DNA from: DTWD01 sp963662965
GTDB taxonomy: Bacteria; Acidobacteriota; Vicinamibacteria; Vicinamibacterales; UBA8438
Length of the DNA: 64,000 nucleotides
Assembly: GCA_963662965.1 (NCBI GenBank)
Contig: OY759970.1
Span: 2,852,001-2,916,000 of the forward strand
Reading direction: 5' to 3'
Under the pieces are notes generated by a model. The model was not told the DNA's origin. It did no database searches and saw only the letters and a program-made list of their open reading frames with translations. The position numbers and the translations under genes are program-made. Positions 51,438 through 60,615 of the stretch are shown one piece after another (position 1 is the first letter of the stretch; each line of letters starts with the position of its first letter).

Positions 51438-53084
51438 CTACTCCGGGAGCGCGAACGAGAAGACGGCGTGGCCGGCCGCGATCGCAACATACTGCCGGCC
51501 GTCGGCCGCGTACGCCATCGGTCCCGCGTGCACACGCCCGCCGAGGTTCCGATGCCACAGCTCCTCACCGTTCAACGCGTCGAGCGCGAAGAAAAAGCCG
51601 TCAGCCATGCCCCCGAAGACGAGATCGCCGGCCGTCGACATCAGGCCTGACGTCGTACGGGAGTCGACCGGGAATTCCCAGCGCAGGTCACCGGTCTGCG
51701 GCGAGATGGCACGTACGGCGCGGTGATAGTTCTCGAGTGGCTGCGGGTTCTCGCCTCCCCCCGCCCTGTAGCTTTGTCCCTCCTGGTAATCGAGCGGCCG
51801 GATGAAGAACTTCGACTCGCCGTCGTAGGCCATCACGTAGATGAGGCCGGTGCGCGGGCTGTAGGTCGGTGACCACCAGTTGGACCCGCCGGTGATCGCC
51901 GGCGAGACGACGGTCCCTTCGGGCGAGGGCTCCTTGTTCGGCAGCAGGATCGGGCGCCCGTTCTCGTCGAGGCCGTCGGCCCAGGTTTGCGTCACGTACG
52001 GCTGGCCGAGCAGGAACTCGCCGGTCTCGCGGTCGAGGACGTAAAAGAAGCCGTTGCGGTTCGGGAAGAGCATCAGCTTCCGGTCCTGGCCGTCGAACGT
52101 CGCGTCGGCGAGGATCGGAATTTGCGTCGAGTCCCAGTCGTGGATGTCGTGCGGCGTGAACTGGAAGTACCACTTCATCTCGCCGCTATCCGCGTCGAGC
52201 GCCACCACCGAGTCGGAGTAGAGGTTGTCACCTTCGCGAACGGTGCCGTCATAGTCCGGCCCCGGGTTGCCTGTACCCCAGTAGACAAGGTTCAGCTCTG
52301 GGTCGTACGACCCTGTCATCCATGTCGCCGCGCCGCCGGTGCGCCACGAATCGCCAGACCACGAACGATTGTCAGGGTGATCGGGACCCGGTGTGGTGTT
52401 GAAGCGCCACTCGCGCGCGCCGGTGTCGAGGTCATACGCGTCGATCAGGCCGCGGATGCCGTATTCGCCGCCGGCCACGCCGGTAAACACCTTGTCGCCG
52501 ACGATGAGCGGCGCCGCCGTCTTGCTGTAGCCCGACAGGGTCTCCTGAACCTCGGTCTGCCAGAGCACGTTGCCGGTCTTGGCGTCGAGCGCCACGAGCT
52601 GGGCATCCAAGGTGCTCATGAGAATCTTGTCGCCTTGCACGGCGACACCCCGGTTGTTCCGGCCGCAGCAAAAGATCACCTCGTCCGGAAGCTGGTGCTC
52701 GTAGCGCCAGTAGGGCCGTCCGGTTGCCGCGTCGACCGCAATCACCGTGCTCGGCGACTCGGTGATGTACATCACGCCGTCGACGACCAGCGGCGTCGTC
52801 TCCGCTCGATCGAGCGCGTTGAGCTGATAGACCCAGGCGATCTCGAGGCCCGCGACATTGCGCTGGTGAATGTCGTCGAGCCCGCTGTAGCGCTGGCTCT
52901 TGTAGTTGCCGGAGTACATGAGCCAGTTGTGCGGCTCGTCCTCGGCGTTGAGGAGGCGCTCCGGCGTCACCTGGTTGAAGGCCGGAACCGGCGTCCCGTC
53001 CGATTGCGTCTGGGCGTGGGGGACGGTCGCGATAGCACCGGCCACCAGAACTATCGTCGCGGCGAACAGGAAACGCTGCATCAT
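51438..53084 (-). CDS. PQQ-dependent alcohol dehydrogenase-type quinoprotein, second copy
   Basis: The 548-residue protein is a paralogue of the quinoprotein at 44507-46153: signal peptide (FLFAATIVLVAGAIATVPHA), NAEDEPHNWLMYSGNYKSQRYSGL, vicinal Cys in IFCCGRNNRG, GDNLYSDSVVALDADSGE, PNRNGFFYVLDRETGEF and propeller-closing LDALNGEELWHRNLGG. It lacks an adjacent cytochrome gene; the one at 46153 may serve both. ATG 53084 (ATG ATG start) opens the signal peptide. Its 3' end lies 25 bases from the IS right end, so the IS may affect termination. Confidence 0.9.
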   Translation of the reverse strand: MMQRFLFAATIVLVAGAIATVPHAQTQSDGTPVPAFNQVTPERLLNAEDEPHNWLMYSGNYKSQRYSGLDDIHQRNVAGLEIAWVYQLNALDRAETTPLVVDGVMYITESPSTVIAVDAATGRPYWRYEHQLPDEVIFCCGRNNRGVAVQGDKILMSTLDAQLVALDAKTGNVLWQTEVQETLSGYSKTAAPLIVGDKVFTGVAGGEYGIRGLIDAYDLDTGAREWRFNTTPGPDHPDNRSWSGDSWRTGGAATWMTGSYDPELNLVYWGTGNPGPDYDGTVREGDNLYSDSVVALDADSGEMKWYFQFTPHDIHDWDSTQIPILADATFDGQDRKLMLFPNRNGFFYVLDRETGEFLLGQPYVTQTWADGLDENGRPILLPNKEPSPEGTVVSPAITGGSNWWSPTYSPRTGLIYVMAYDGESKFFIRPLDYQEGQSYRAGGGENPQPLENYHRAVRAISPQTGDLRWEFPVDSRTTSGLMSTAGDLVFGGMADGFFFALDALNGEELWHRNLGGRVHAGPMAYAADGRQYVAIAAGHAVFSFALPE

Positions 53085-53351
53085 GATCGGTTCTCTCTTC
53101 GTGTGTCGTGAGCCCCAAGCATACCGGGTCCAGAGAGTGCCCTTGGGTAGTGGGGCCAATGGTACAATTCGCGCATCACGGGGGGCAATGTGCAGCAGGG
53201 ACAGACGTCGGCCAAGCTACCTATGCCGACTACGTCGCGCTTCCGGACGATGGTCTCCGGCACGACATCATCGGGGGGGGCGCACTACGTGACCGCCTCG
53301 CCGGTCACGCGCCATCCGCGCCATTCGGGCGTTCCGACTCGCCTTGGTCTC
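53085..53351. other. Divergent intergenic region with a G8 run
   Basis: 267 bases between two divergent genes. It holds GGTACAATTCGC (a weak -10-like site near 53160) and a G8 run (53273-53280). The plus frame is open through most of it, but its coding content is poor, so the HpcH start was set at 53352. Confidence 0.45.
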
Positions 53352-54295
53352 ATGACGCGAGAGACGCTGGTCGGTTCATCGCTGGCCGCAGTTGCCATCG
53401 CGGTGTGTCTGTTGACTGGTGCGGTATCCGGTCAGCAGGCGGAGCATCTCAACTCGGTCGTCGACAAGCTCGCCCGCGGCGAGCGCGTCTACGGGGTGAG
53501 CACGTACGATTTGTCGCTCGAAAACTCGCGATCACTCGCGCGTGCGGACATCGACTACGTCTACGTCGACATGGAGCACGGGCCGATGGACTTCGCCGCG
53601 CTCCAGACGTTCCTCCTCGGTATGACCGACAAGCGGGCTATTGCCGAAAGCGGGAGCCTGCGGGCCAACGTGACACCGCTCGCTCGAATCGCGCCGTATG
53701 GCCGCGAGTCGGCCGCCTGGGCGGTCAAGCAGGCACTTGATATTGGACTGATGGGGTTGATTTTCCCGGCCATCGAAACACCCGACCAGGCGCTCGCGGC
53801 GGTGCGCGCGATGCGGTATCCCCAACGTCGCGACTCGCGCTATCCCGAGCCGCCCGGTCTGCGGGGTTCCGGCGCCGCCATCGGTAGCTGGTTCTGGGGG
53901 TTGTCGGGTGGCGACTACTTCCTCCACGCCGACACCTGGCCGCTCAATCCGGATGGCGACCTGCTCGCGCTGATGATGATCGAATCGATCGCGGGGGGGT
54001 GCGGAACGCCGATGCGATTGCCGTGGTGCCGGGCGTGGCCGGTTTCTATGTCGGCCCGAGCGATCTTTCCAATTCGCTCGGCGTGCCGCGGAGCGCCCCC
54101 GAGGTCGAAGCGGCCATTCGGACGATCGTCGACGCCTGCGTCGCGCACGACATCGCGTGCGGCATCACGGCGAGCGCCGCCGACATGCCGCGGCGGATCG
54201 CGCAGGGGTTCAAGATTCTCGGCGCCGGCCGTGCCGGTGGCGGCCTGACGGCGGGAAACGACGCCGCGGTCCGCGCCGGGCGTGCGGTGCGATAG
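53352..54295 (+). pseudogene. HpcH/HpaI aldolase family protein, frameshifted at a G run
   Basis: ATG 53352 starts a signal peptide (SSLAAVAIAVCLLTGAVSGQ), then the aldolase barrel: NSVVDKLARGERVYGVSTYD, DYVYVDMEHGPMDF, DIGLMGLIFPAIETPDQALA. At GCGGGGGGGTGCGG (G7, 53993-53999) the frame breaks; one extra G would restore ESIAGGVRNADAIAVVPGVA, followed by GFYVGPSDLSNSLGVP and the rest to 54295. The catalytic Glu and metal ligands (MIES, PSDL) are present. Homopolymer location fits sequencing error or slippage. Exported HpcH proteins are unusual. Confidence 0.75.
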
Positions 54296-54313
54296 GCGGC
54301 GCGGGTCATGCAT

Positions 54314-54407
54314 GTCCCTCAGAAACCGGCTCGCCTCGGAGAAGGTCTAGCCTCTTTCAGCTACATCGAGCTTCGTCTCGCCAAAGGCAGACGGTTTCTT
54401 CCGGGAC
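54314..54407 (+). ncRNA. Repeat family C, copy 2: candidate structured RNA
   Basis: GTCCC (54314-54318) pairs with GGGAC (54403-54407), AGAAACC (54321-54327) with GGTTTCT (54393-54399), and CGTCT-C-GCC-AAA-GGC-AGACG (54374-54393) forms the inner hairpin. It lies 18 bases downstream of the HpcH gene, in the same relation to an upstream gene as copy 1. Confidence 0.55.
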
Positions 54408-54438
54408 ACGCGTGGCCCACGCCGCCAGTGGCCGCACA

Positions 54439-56456
54439 CTACGGCAGCGCGAGCGCGATGTACTCGCTCGGCATGTCGTCCCAGCCGACGGCGACGACGA
54501 TGTACTGCGTCCCGTCGACAGCGTAGCTGATGGGCGCCGCGGTGGTTCCGCCCGGGAGCTCTATCTCTCCAACGATCGCACCGGTCGCCTTGTCGTAGGC
54601 GCGGAACATCTTGCCCCCACTCCCGGGCGGGAGGAACGCCGCGCCGACGTTCGCCCCCTCGCCGAGAAACACGAGCGTCTTCGTCACAAGTGGGGCCGCA
54701 CGCCCACTCTGGCCGAGCGGCGGCAGGTTGAGGTGCTCGATGGCTGGGTGATCGCGCGGACCGTCGCCGTTGGCGACCATCCAGAGGATGTCACCCTGGT
54801 TGAGATCGATCGCGACGAGCCGGCCGTAGGGCGGCTTGAAGAGCGGCAGCCCCTGGGGGCCGGGAATGTGTCGCCCCTCTTTCATCACCCAGTCGACGTC
54901 CGACCGCGGATGCTCCGACCGGACCAATCCGATCACGGTCCCGCTGTGCGCCGACGGGACGTACATGATGCCGGTCTCCGGATCGACGCCGGCGCCGTTC
55001 CAGTCTGTGCCGCCCACCAGCCCGGGCACCGATAACGTCCCTTGGGTGCCGCCCGGCTCCTCATCGATGACCGTCGGTGGCGTGAAGAACGGTCCCCAGA
55101 CATAGTCGTCGAGCATGGCGACCGCTTCGGCTCGCAGCTCGGGCGTGAAGTCGATCAGGTCATCGATCGTGACCCCCTGCTGGTCGAAGGCCGGCGGCTT
55201 CGTCGGAAACGGCTGGGTCGCGGCGTACCACTCACCGGGCGCATCACCTTGCGGGACCGGTCGCTCCTCGATCGGCCAGACCGGCTCGCCGGTGACGCGG
55301 TCGAAGACATACACGAACGCCTGCTTGCTCGTGATGGCGACCGCCTTGATGTCTCGGCCGTTCACGGTGATGTCAGCGAGGGTTGGTGCGGCAGGGAAGT
55401 CGTAGTCCCACAGGCCGTGGTGGACGGCCTGGAAGTGCCAGATCCGCTCGCCGGTCGTCACATCGAGGCAGACGATCGCTTCAGCGAAGAGGTTGTCGCC
55501 CGGCCGGTGCCCGCCGTAGTAGTCGTTCGTTGGCGTCGACAACGGCAGGTAGACGTAGCCGAGCTCCTCATCGCCGCTGGGCGACGCCCACATGTTCGTG
55601 TTCCTGTGTACTCCCACGAGGCTCGGTCTTCGTTGAGGCCGGTGAGCCACGTTTCGTTGCCCGGCTCGCCTTCGCGCGGGATGGTGTGGAAGATCCAGAG
55701 CTGCTTCCCTGTACGGACATCAAAGCCCCGGACGTCCCCCGGCGGCATCTCCTTGAATGCCGGCGCCGTGTGACTCGTAATGTCGCGAATGGCGGACCCG
55801 ATCACGACGACGTCGTTGACGACGAGCGGCGCCGACCGCCATCGGAAGCTATCGACCGTTCGGTCGTCGTATCCCTGAATCAGGTCGACCTCGCCGCCGT
55901 CGCCGAAGTCGGGGTAGCGCTCGCCCGTCTTTGCGTTCAAGGCGACGAGCCGCGACCCGAGCACCGCCAGGACCCGCGCATCATCCTCCCCGTTGTCGCT
56001 CCAGTACGCCACGCCGCGCGCCGCGAAGGCACGTGGCGCATCCTCTCCGTCGGTGGTGTCGGACGCCGGTCGCGAATCGAACCAGACCACCTCGCCGGTG
56101 GCGGCGTCGAGCGCGGCCACTTGACCGAGCGCGGTCATGATGAAGAGCCGGCCGTCGGCCATGAGCGGCGTGTTCTGCGACCCGCCCGGTGGATCGATCG
56201 TGCTGCCCTGCCGTGTTTCATCGGGGATCGTCGACTGCCGCCAGACGATCCGGAGGTCGTTGACGTTGGTGGCGTCAATCTGATCGAGCGGCGAGTATTT
56301 GGTGCCTGCCTTGTCAGCCGCATAGGCGCGCCATTCGCCGTCTTCGCGATCTTGTCCGGCCGCCAGGCCCGACAGCGACGGAGCAATGAGCAGACCGACG
56401 GCGACCAACGGTCCGACGATGGCGCGATACCGGTGACTGAACGCCTGCTGCGACAT
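54439..56456 (-). pseudogene. PQQ-dependent dehydrogenase (glucose/quinate/shikimate-type), frameshifted
   Basis: The first frame (from ATG 56456) has a signal peptide and EWRAYAADKAGTKYSPLDQI, PPGGSQNTPLMADGRLFIMT, GDVRGFDVRTGKQLWIFHTI. Near 55615, inside WEYTGNTNMW, one base is missing and reading moves to a second frame that ends at 54439: YLPLSTPTNDYYGGHRPGDN, LFAEAIVCLDVTTGERIWHF, HHGLWDYDFPAAP, VDGTQYIVVAVGWDDMP. The repaired protein would be about 670 residues with all eight blades. As a membrane-associated or periplasmic quinoprotein it would oxidise sugars or polyols; the break makes current function doubtful. Confidence 0.8.
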
Positions 56457-56474
56457 GTCGAGCCTCTTGCGTCG

Positions 56475-57845
56475 TTACTCTGACGACGCCGACGTCCACC
56501 CCGTGCTGAGCGCGTTGCGATCGACAGCGACGCCAGCGAAGTAGACGCCCGAGATCCTCCGTGTATTCGTGATGTCGTCGAGCGGGTTCGCGTCGAGCAC
56601 GAGGAAGTCGGCTCGCGCGCCCGGCGTCAGACGTCCCGAATAACTAAAACGCAGTCGATCGGCTGACCGACTGGTGGCGACGCGGAGGGCGTCCATCGGG
56701 CTCAATCCGGCCGCCACCATCAGCTCGAGCTCGCGATGGGCGGAAAAGCCGTAGAAATGGTCTTGCACGCCGGAGTCGGAGCCGAGCACGAGGGCCGCCC
56801 CCGCCGCCTGCAGCTTGGCGAGACTGCGCTCCATTTGCGCATACGAACGCGCCGCGCGGTCGGCGTTCTCTGGGTTGCGGCCGGCGAACGACTCGCGGGC
56901 GCGCGTCAACACCTCGGCTGACACGGACTTGCGAAGGAGCGGTTCGCTCAGCCAGTCGGGTGGCTCCGTATGTCGACCACGTTCGGAAATCCCGAGGTTC
57001 GGCATGACGAAGACATCGTGCTCGACGATCGCCGTCACCAGAGCGTCGTCCATCTCCCGGTCGCGCACGAGGTGGGCGAAGCCATCGACACGCGCCGCCA
57101 CGAGGTCCTCGGCGTCCTCGTGATAGAAGACATGGGCGATGACGTCGAGACCCTGGCGATGGGCCTCATCGATGATGGCGCGGTAGTACGACGGGTCGAG
57201 CTTCTCAACCGACCCGCCGCGATCGTCGACCCAGATCTTGACGAACGCCACGCCGTCGGCCGCGAGGTCGCGCACGGACTGCCGGCCCTCCTCCTCGCTG
57301 GTGACGCCGTAGGCCGACGACCGCAACGCCGCGGCGCCGGGGCCGGCGTTGGGCGCCGCGAGACCTTGTCCGGCGGTCCGCAGGCGCGCGCCTCCGAGGA
57401 CACCGGCTTCCTGATCCCGCCGAATGTCGTGCCAGACCTCTCCGGCGTCGGTGCCAAGCGAGACGATCACGCCGACACCGTGATACGCGTACCGATGCAG
57501 ATGGTCGACGATGTTGTCGCGGGTGTAGTTCGTCTCCTCGTATGAGAGGCCCCGCTGAAAGCCGACGTGCCCGTGGAGATTGACGAGCGCCGGCATGAGG
57601 GTCTTGCCGGTGAGGTCGACGGTAGTCGCGCCGTCCGGGAGCGGCACCTCGCCCCGCGGGCCGACGGCGGCAATCACGCCACGGTCGACGATGAGCCGGG
57701 CCGTCTCGATCGGATCGGATTGGTCGCCGACGATGACGCGCGCACCGTCGTAGACGACGGCGGTGCTGGACGGCGCCGGCTCACGCGCTGGCTCGCCGGC
57801 GCAGGCGGTTGAGAGCAGGATCAGGACGAACGCGCGTTGGTGCAT
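56475..57845 (-). CDS. Amidohydrolase family lipoprotein (imidazolonepropionase-like)
   Basis: The 456-residue protein has a lipoprotein signal (FVLILLSTACAGEP, Cys15) and the metal-dependent hydrolase fold: TGKTLMPALVNLHGHVGF with the HxH pair, AFVKIWVDD where the Lys may be the carbamylated ligand, GLDVIAHVFYHEDAED, DGFAHLVRD and LGSDSGVQDHF with the metal Asp. C-terminal GRLTPGARADFLVLDANPLD is typical. Substrates of these exported enzymes are often peptides or N-acyl compounds, not determined here. Confidence 0.88.
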   Translation of the reverse strand: MHQRAFVLILLSTACAGEPAREPAPSSTAVVYDGARVIVGDQSDPIETARLIVDRGVIAAVGPRGEVPLPDGATTVDLTGKTLMPALVNLHGHVGFQRGLSYEETNYTRDNIVDHLHRYAYHGVGVIVSLGTDAGEVWHDIRRDQEAGVLGGARLRTAGQGLAAPNAGPGAAALRSSAYGVTSEEEGRQSVRDLAADGVAFVKIWVDDRGGSVEKLDPSYYRAIIDEAHRQGLDVIAHVFYHEDAEDLVAARVDGFAHLVRDREMDDALVTAIVEHDVFVMPNLGISERGRHTEPPDWLSEPLLRKSVSAEVLTRARESFAGRNPENADRAARSYAQMERSLAKLQAAGAALVLGSDSGVQDHFYGFSAHRELELMVAAGLSPMDALRVATSRSADRLRFSYSGRLTPGARADFLVLDANPLDDITNTRRISGVYFAGVAVDRNALSTGWTSASSE

Positions 57846-57860
57846 CGCGGCATGCTACCT

Positions 57861-57893
57861 CAGACTGGCGGGAATATCGCCTTCGAGCACATT
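57861..57893 (-). repeat. Repeat family B fragment (reverse)
   Basis: GACTGGCGGGAATATCGCCT followed by TCGAGCAC is the reverse complement of the right arm of repeat B. The left arm is missing and it abuts repeat A copy 13. Confidence 0.6.
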
Positions 57894-57895
57894 CA

Positions 57896-57986
57896 GACGG
57901 GACTGGCTGCCCCGAACCCCGCCGGCGGCACTCGCGGGGCCCCCTTCGCCCCACTCCGTGCCGCCGGGGGCGCGCTCTGCGCGCCC
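57896..57986 (+). repeat. Repeat family A, copy 13 (full)
   Basis: GACGGGACTGGCTGCCCCGA, ACCCCGCCGGCGGCACTCG, CGGGGCCCCCTTCGCCCCAC and GGGGGCGCGCTCTGCGCGCC. Its far end touches the stop codon of the response-regulator gene. Confidence 0.85.
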
Positions 57987-59453
57987 TAACTCCGACCGCG
58001 CAAGCCTGCAGGCGTCGAGACCCTACCGGTGGCGGTTCTCAGCGCCGCCGCGTCCGCGGCCCTGAACTTGTGCAGCTTATTGTGGAGCGTCTTGACGCTA
58101 ATCCCGAGGCTCTTGGCGGCACGCGTCTTGTTGTTGCCGGTGTGTTCCAGCGTGATCTCGATCAGCCGCCGCTCCGCGGCATCGATACGCATGCCGGGCA
58201 CGAGCGTCCCTCGGCCGCCGCGCGGCGGCGGCGGGGCCAGCATATCCGGCGGCGGATGTTCAACATCGATGATGTCGCCGGTGGCCAAGATCATCGCGCG
58301 CTCGATCACGTTGCGAAGCTCCCGGATGTTGCCAGGCCAGAAGTACCTCTCGAGGGTGCGCATCGCCTCGTAGGTGAGTGTGCGGATCGCGGTCCCGTCG
58401 CGCTCGCCAAACTCTTCGGCGAACGCCCGCACCAGCAGCGGGATGTCCTCGCGGCGGTCGCACAGCGGCGGCATCGTTACCGTGAGCACGTTGATGCGAT
58501 AGAACAGGTCTTCGCGCAGCGATCCGCGTGCGACCGGCGCTCGGGCGTTCACGCTCGTCGCCGCGATGAGTCGGACGTCCACCGGCTGCTCGCGGTGGCC
58601 GCCGAGCCGGCAAAACGACCGCTCCTGCACGACCCGCAGCAGCTGTGCCTGGATCGCCGTTGCCATGTCCGCGAGCTCATCGAGGTACAGGGTGCCGTGG
58701 CGATCGAGCTCGAAGCACCCCTGCCGGCGCTCGACGGCTCCCGTGTCCGCGCCTTGTTCGTGGCCAAAGATTTCGCGTTCGAGCAACCCCTCGGGGATCG
58801 CCGCGCAGTTGATTGCGACGTACGGATGGGCGGCGCGCGGACTCAGCTCGTGGATGGTGCGGGCCACGAACGCCTTGCCGGTGCCGCGCTCGCCGGAGAT
58901 CAAGACCGACGCGTCGGTCGGCGCCGCTCGTTCGATCACCCAGTAGACGTCCCGAACGGCCGCACTGGTGCCGATGACCCGCCGGAAGTGGCCGTGGCTA
59001 CGCAGCTGGCGCTGGAGCGCGTCGACCTGGCGTCGCGTGGCGTGCCCTTCGACCGTCTTGTCGAGTACGACCCGAAGCGGTCGCGGATCGATCGGCTTCG
59101 TGAGGAAGTCGAACGCTCCTTCCTTGACCGCGTCGACGGCGGTGTCGACCGCGGTTCGGCGCCGTGATCAAGATGACCGTCAGGTCGTCGAGGCGCGCCT
59201 CGAGGGCGCGCAGGACGGCCATGCCGTTGCGTTTCGGCATGACAAGATCAGCCAGCACGATGTCAGGTTCGCATGTCGTCATGGCCGACAGCGCCTGGTC
59301 GCCGTCGATGACCCCGGTCGCGTCGAATCCCCAGGCCGTGACGAGCTCGATGAGGCCGCTCCGCGCCGACGGATCGCCCTCGGCCACGAGCACGCGGGTT
59401 TCCGCGCGTCCGCCGACGGAGACAGCCGGGGCGTCAGAGCGCGCTGCAGGCAT
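57986..59453 (-). pseudogene. NtrC-type response regulator (REC-AAA-Fis), frameshifted, with altered GAFTGA loop
   Basis: ATG 59453 starts a receiver domain (TRVLVAEGDPSARSGLIELV, PDIVLADLVMPKRNG with phospho-Asp). At about 59161, after VILITA, a one-base shift is needed to reach RTAVDTAVDAVKEGAFDFLTKPI. The AAA+ domain has Walker A GERGTGKAF, Walker B-like GTLYLDELADM and arginine-finger region, but the sigma-54 loop GAFTGA reads GADTGA (EQGADTGAVE). A Fis-type HTH follows (LEHTGNNKTRAAKSLGISVK, TLHNKLHKF). Even without the frameshift, sigma-54 activation would be questionable. Confidence 0.78.
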
Positions 59454-59527
59454 GTAATTTCTACGCGATGGCGGCGGCAAGCCTGCCAGGGATCTGGCAA
59501 GGGTGATGCCACCGTCGGTCGCCGACT

Positions 59528-60580
59528 TCAGACTTTCGGCGTGTAGGTGAGAAAGCGGCGCGAGTTGTCGCGGAGCACCATGTCGATCGTCGTGTCGTCC
59601 ACACCGGCCGCTCGCAGCAGTGGGGCGAAGACGGTGATGGGGTTGCCGTACCCCGGCCGCTCGGGCGAGCGGACGCCGATGTAGTCGGCTGAGATGAGCA
59701 GGCGGTTGGCGTATCCGCCGTCGAGGAACGCGAGGATGGTCCGCACCTTTTGTGGGTCGTCGACGCGACCGCCGGTGACGCGATCGAAGCCGACAAAGGC
59801 GCCCCGTGCCGCGATTCGCTTCAAGACGGAGGCGGTCTCGTCGTCGAGGCAGCACGCGTGACCGATCGCTACCGTGGTCGGGTCGACCTCCACCGCCTCG
59901 AGGACATCGAGCTGGACCAATCCTTGGTCGGGCGTGACGGTCGGTCCGGTGCCGTACGCGTTGTGCGTGAAGATCGGAATCCCCAACGCGACGTGTGCCT
60001 TGCCGACGGCTCTGAACACCTTCCGCTCGAGCGGTGTCATGTCGGCGACGTCTGACGTTTGGCCGATTCCACCGAAGGCCCCGAGTTGATCGCGAACCGC
60101 TTCCGCGACGAGCTCGTCGGCGATCTGGTCGTCGCTCTTCGCGGCGAGGTCCGGCGGATACCAGCGCTCCATAGTAGTAGCCGCCCGACGCGACGACATG
60201 GACGTCGGTCTCGTTCGCGACCCGACGACAGGCGTCGAGGTCGCGCAGCATGTCGGGATGCCCGCCGTCGACGATGCAGCCAAGGCCCTCGGTGGCCGCG
60301 GTCTGGATCTCGCGAACCACGTTGTCGACGTCGTCGGTGCCGACCATCCGTTCGGACAGCTTCACCGACAGGTGTTCGTGAAACAGCGTCACGCCGGTGA
60401 TGACGTTGGGGAAATGTCGCCGAGCAAGGTGCGGATGACGGCGCCGGACGGAATGCCGGTGAGCGGCCGGGTCTGCGTGGCGAGCTCCCGGCCGCGACCT
60501 GCCCCCGCCGTCGGCCAGCCCGATAGTGCACCAAGCCCCGCCGCGCCCCCGAGCAGACGAAGCGCGTCTCGACGTTCCAT
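59528..60580 (-). pseudogene. Phosphotriesterase/aryldialkylphosphatase family protein, two frameshifts
   Basis: ATG 60580 starts a Tat-like signal (ERRDALRLLGGAAGLGALSG). After TLLGDISP a one-base loss at a C4 run (60408-60411) shifts to NVITGVTLFHEHLSVKLSER (HxH metal pair). A second shift near 60171-60180, after VVASGGYY, leads to ERWYPPDLAAKSDDQIADEL, IPIFTHNAYGTGP, VAIGHACCLDDETASVL and LLISADYIGVRSP to 59528. All metal-binding segments are present in the repaired protein. The family includes phosphotriesterases and lactonases. Confidence 0.75.
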
Positions 60581-60615
60581 CAGGCCTCCGCTCGTATGAT
60601 AATGCGCAGTTCGTC

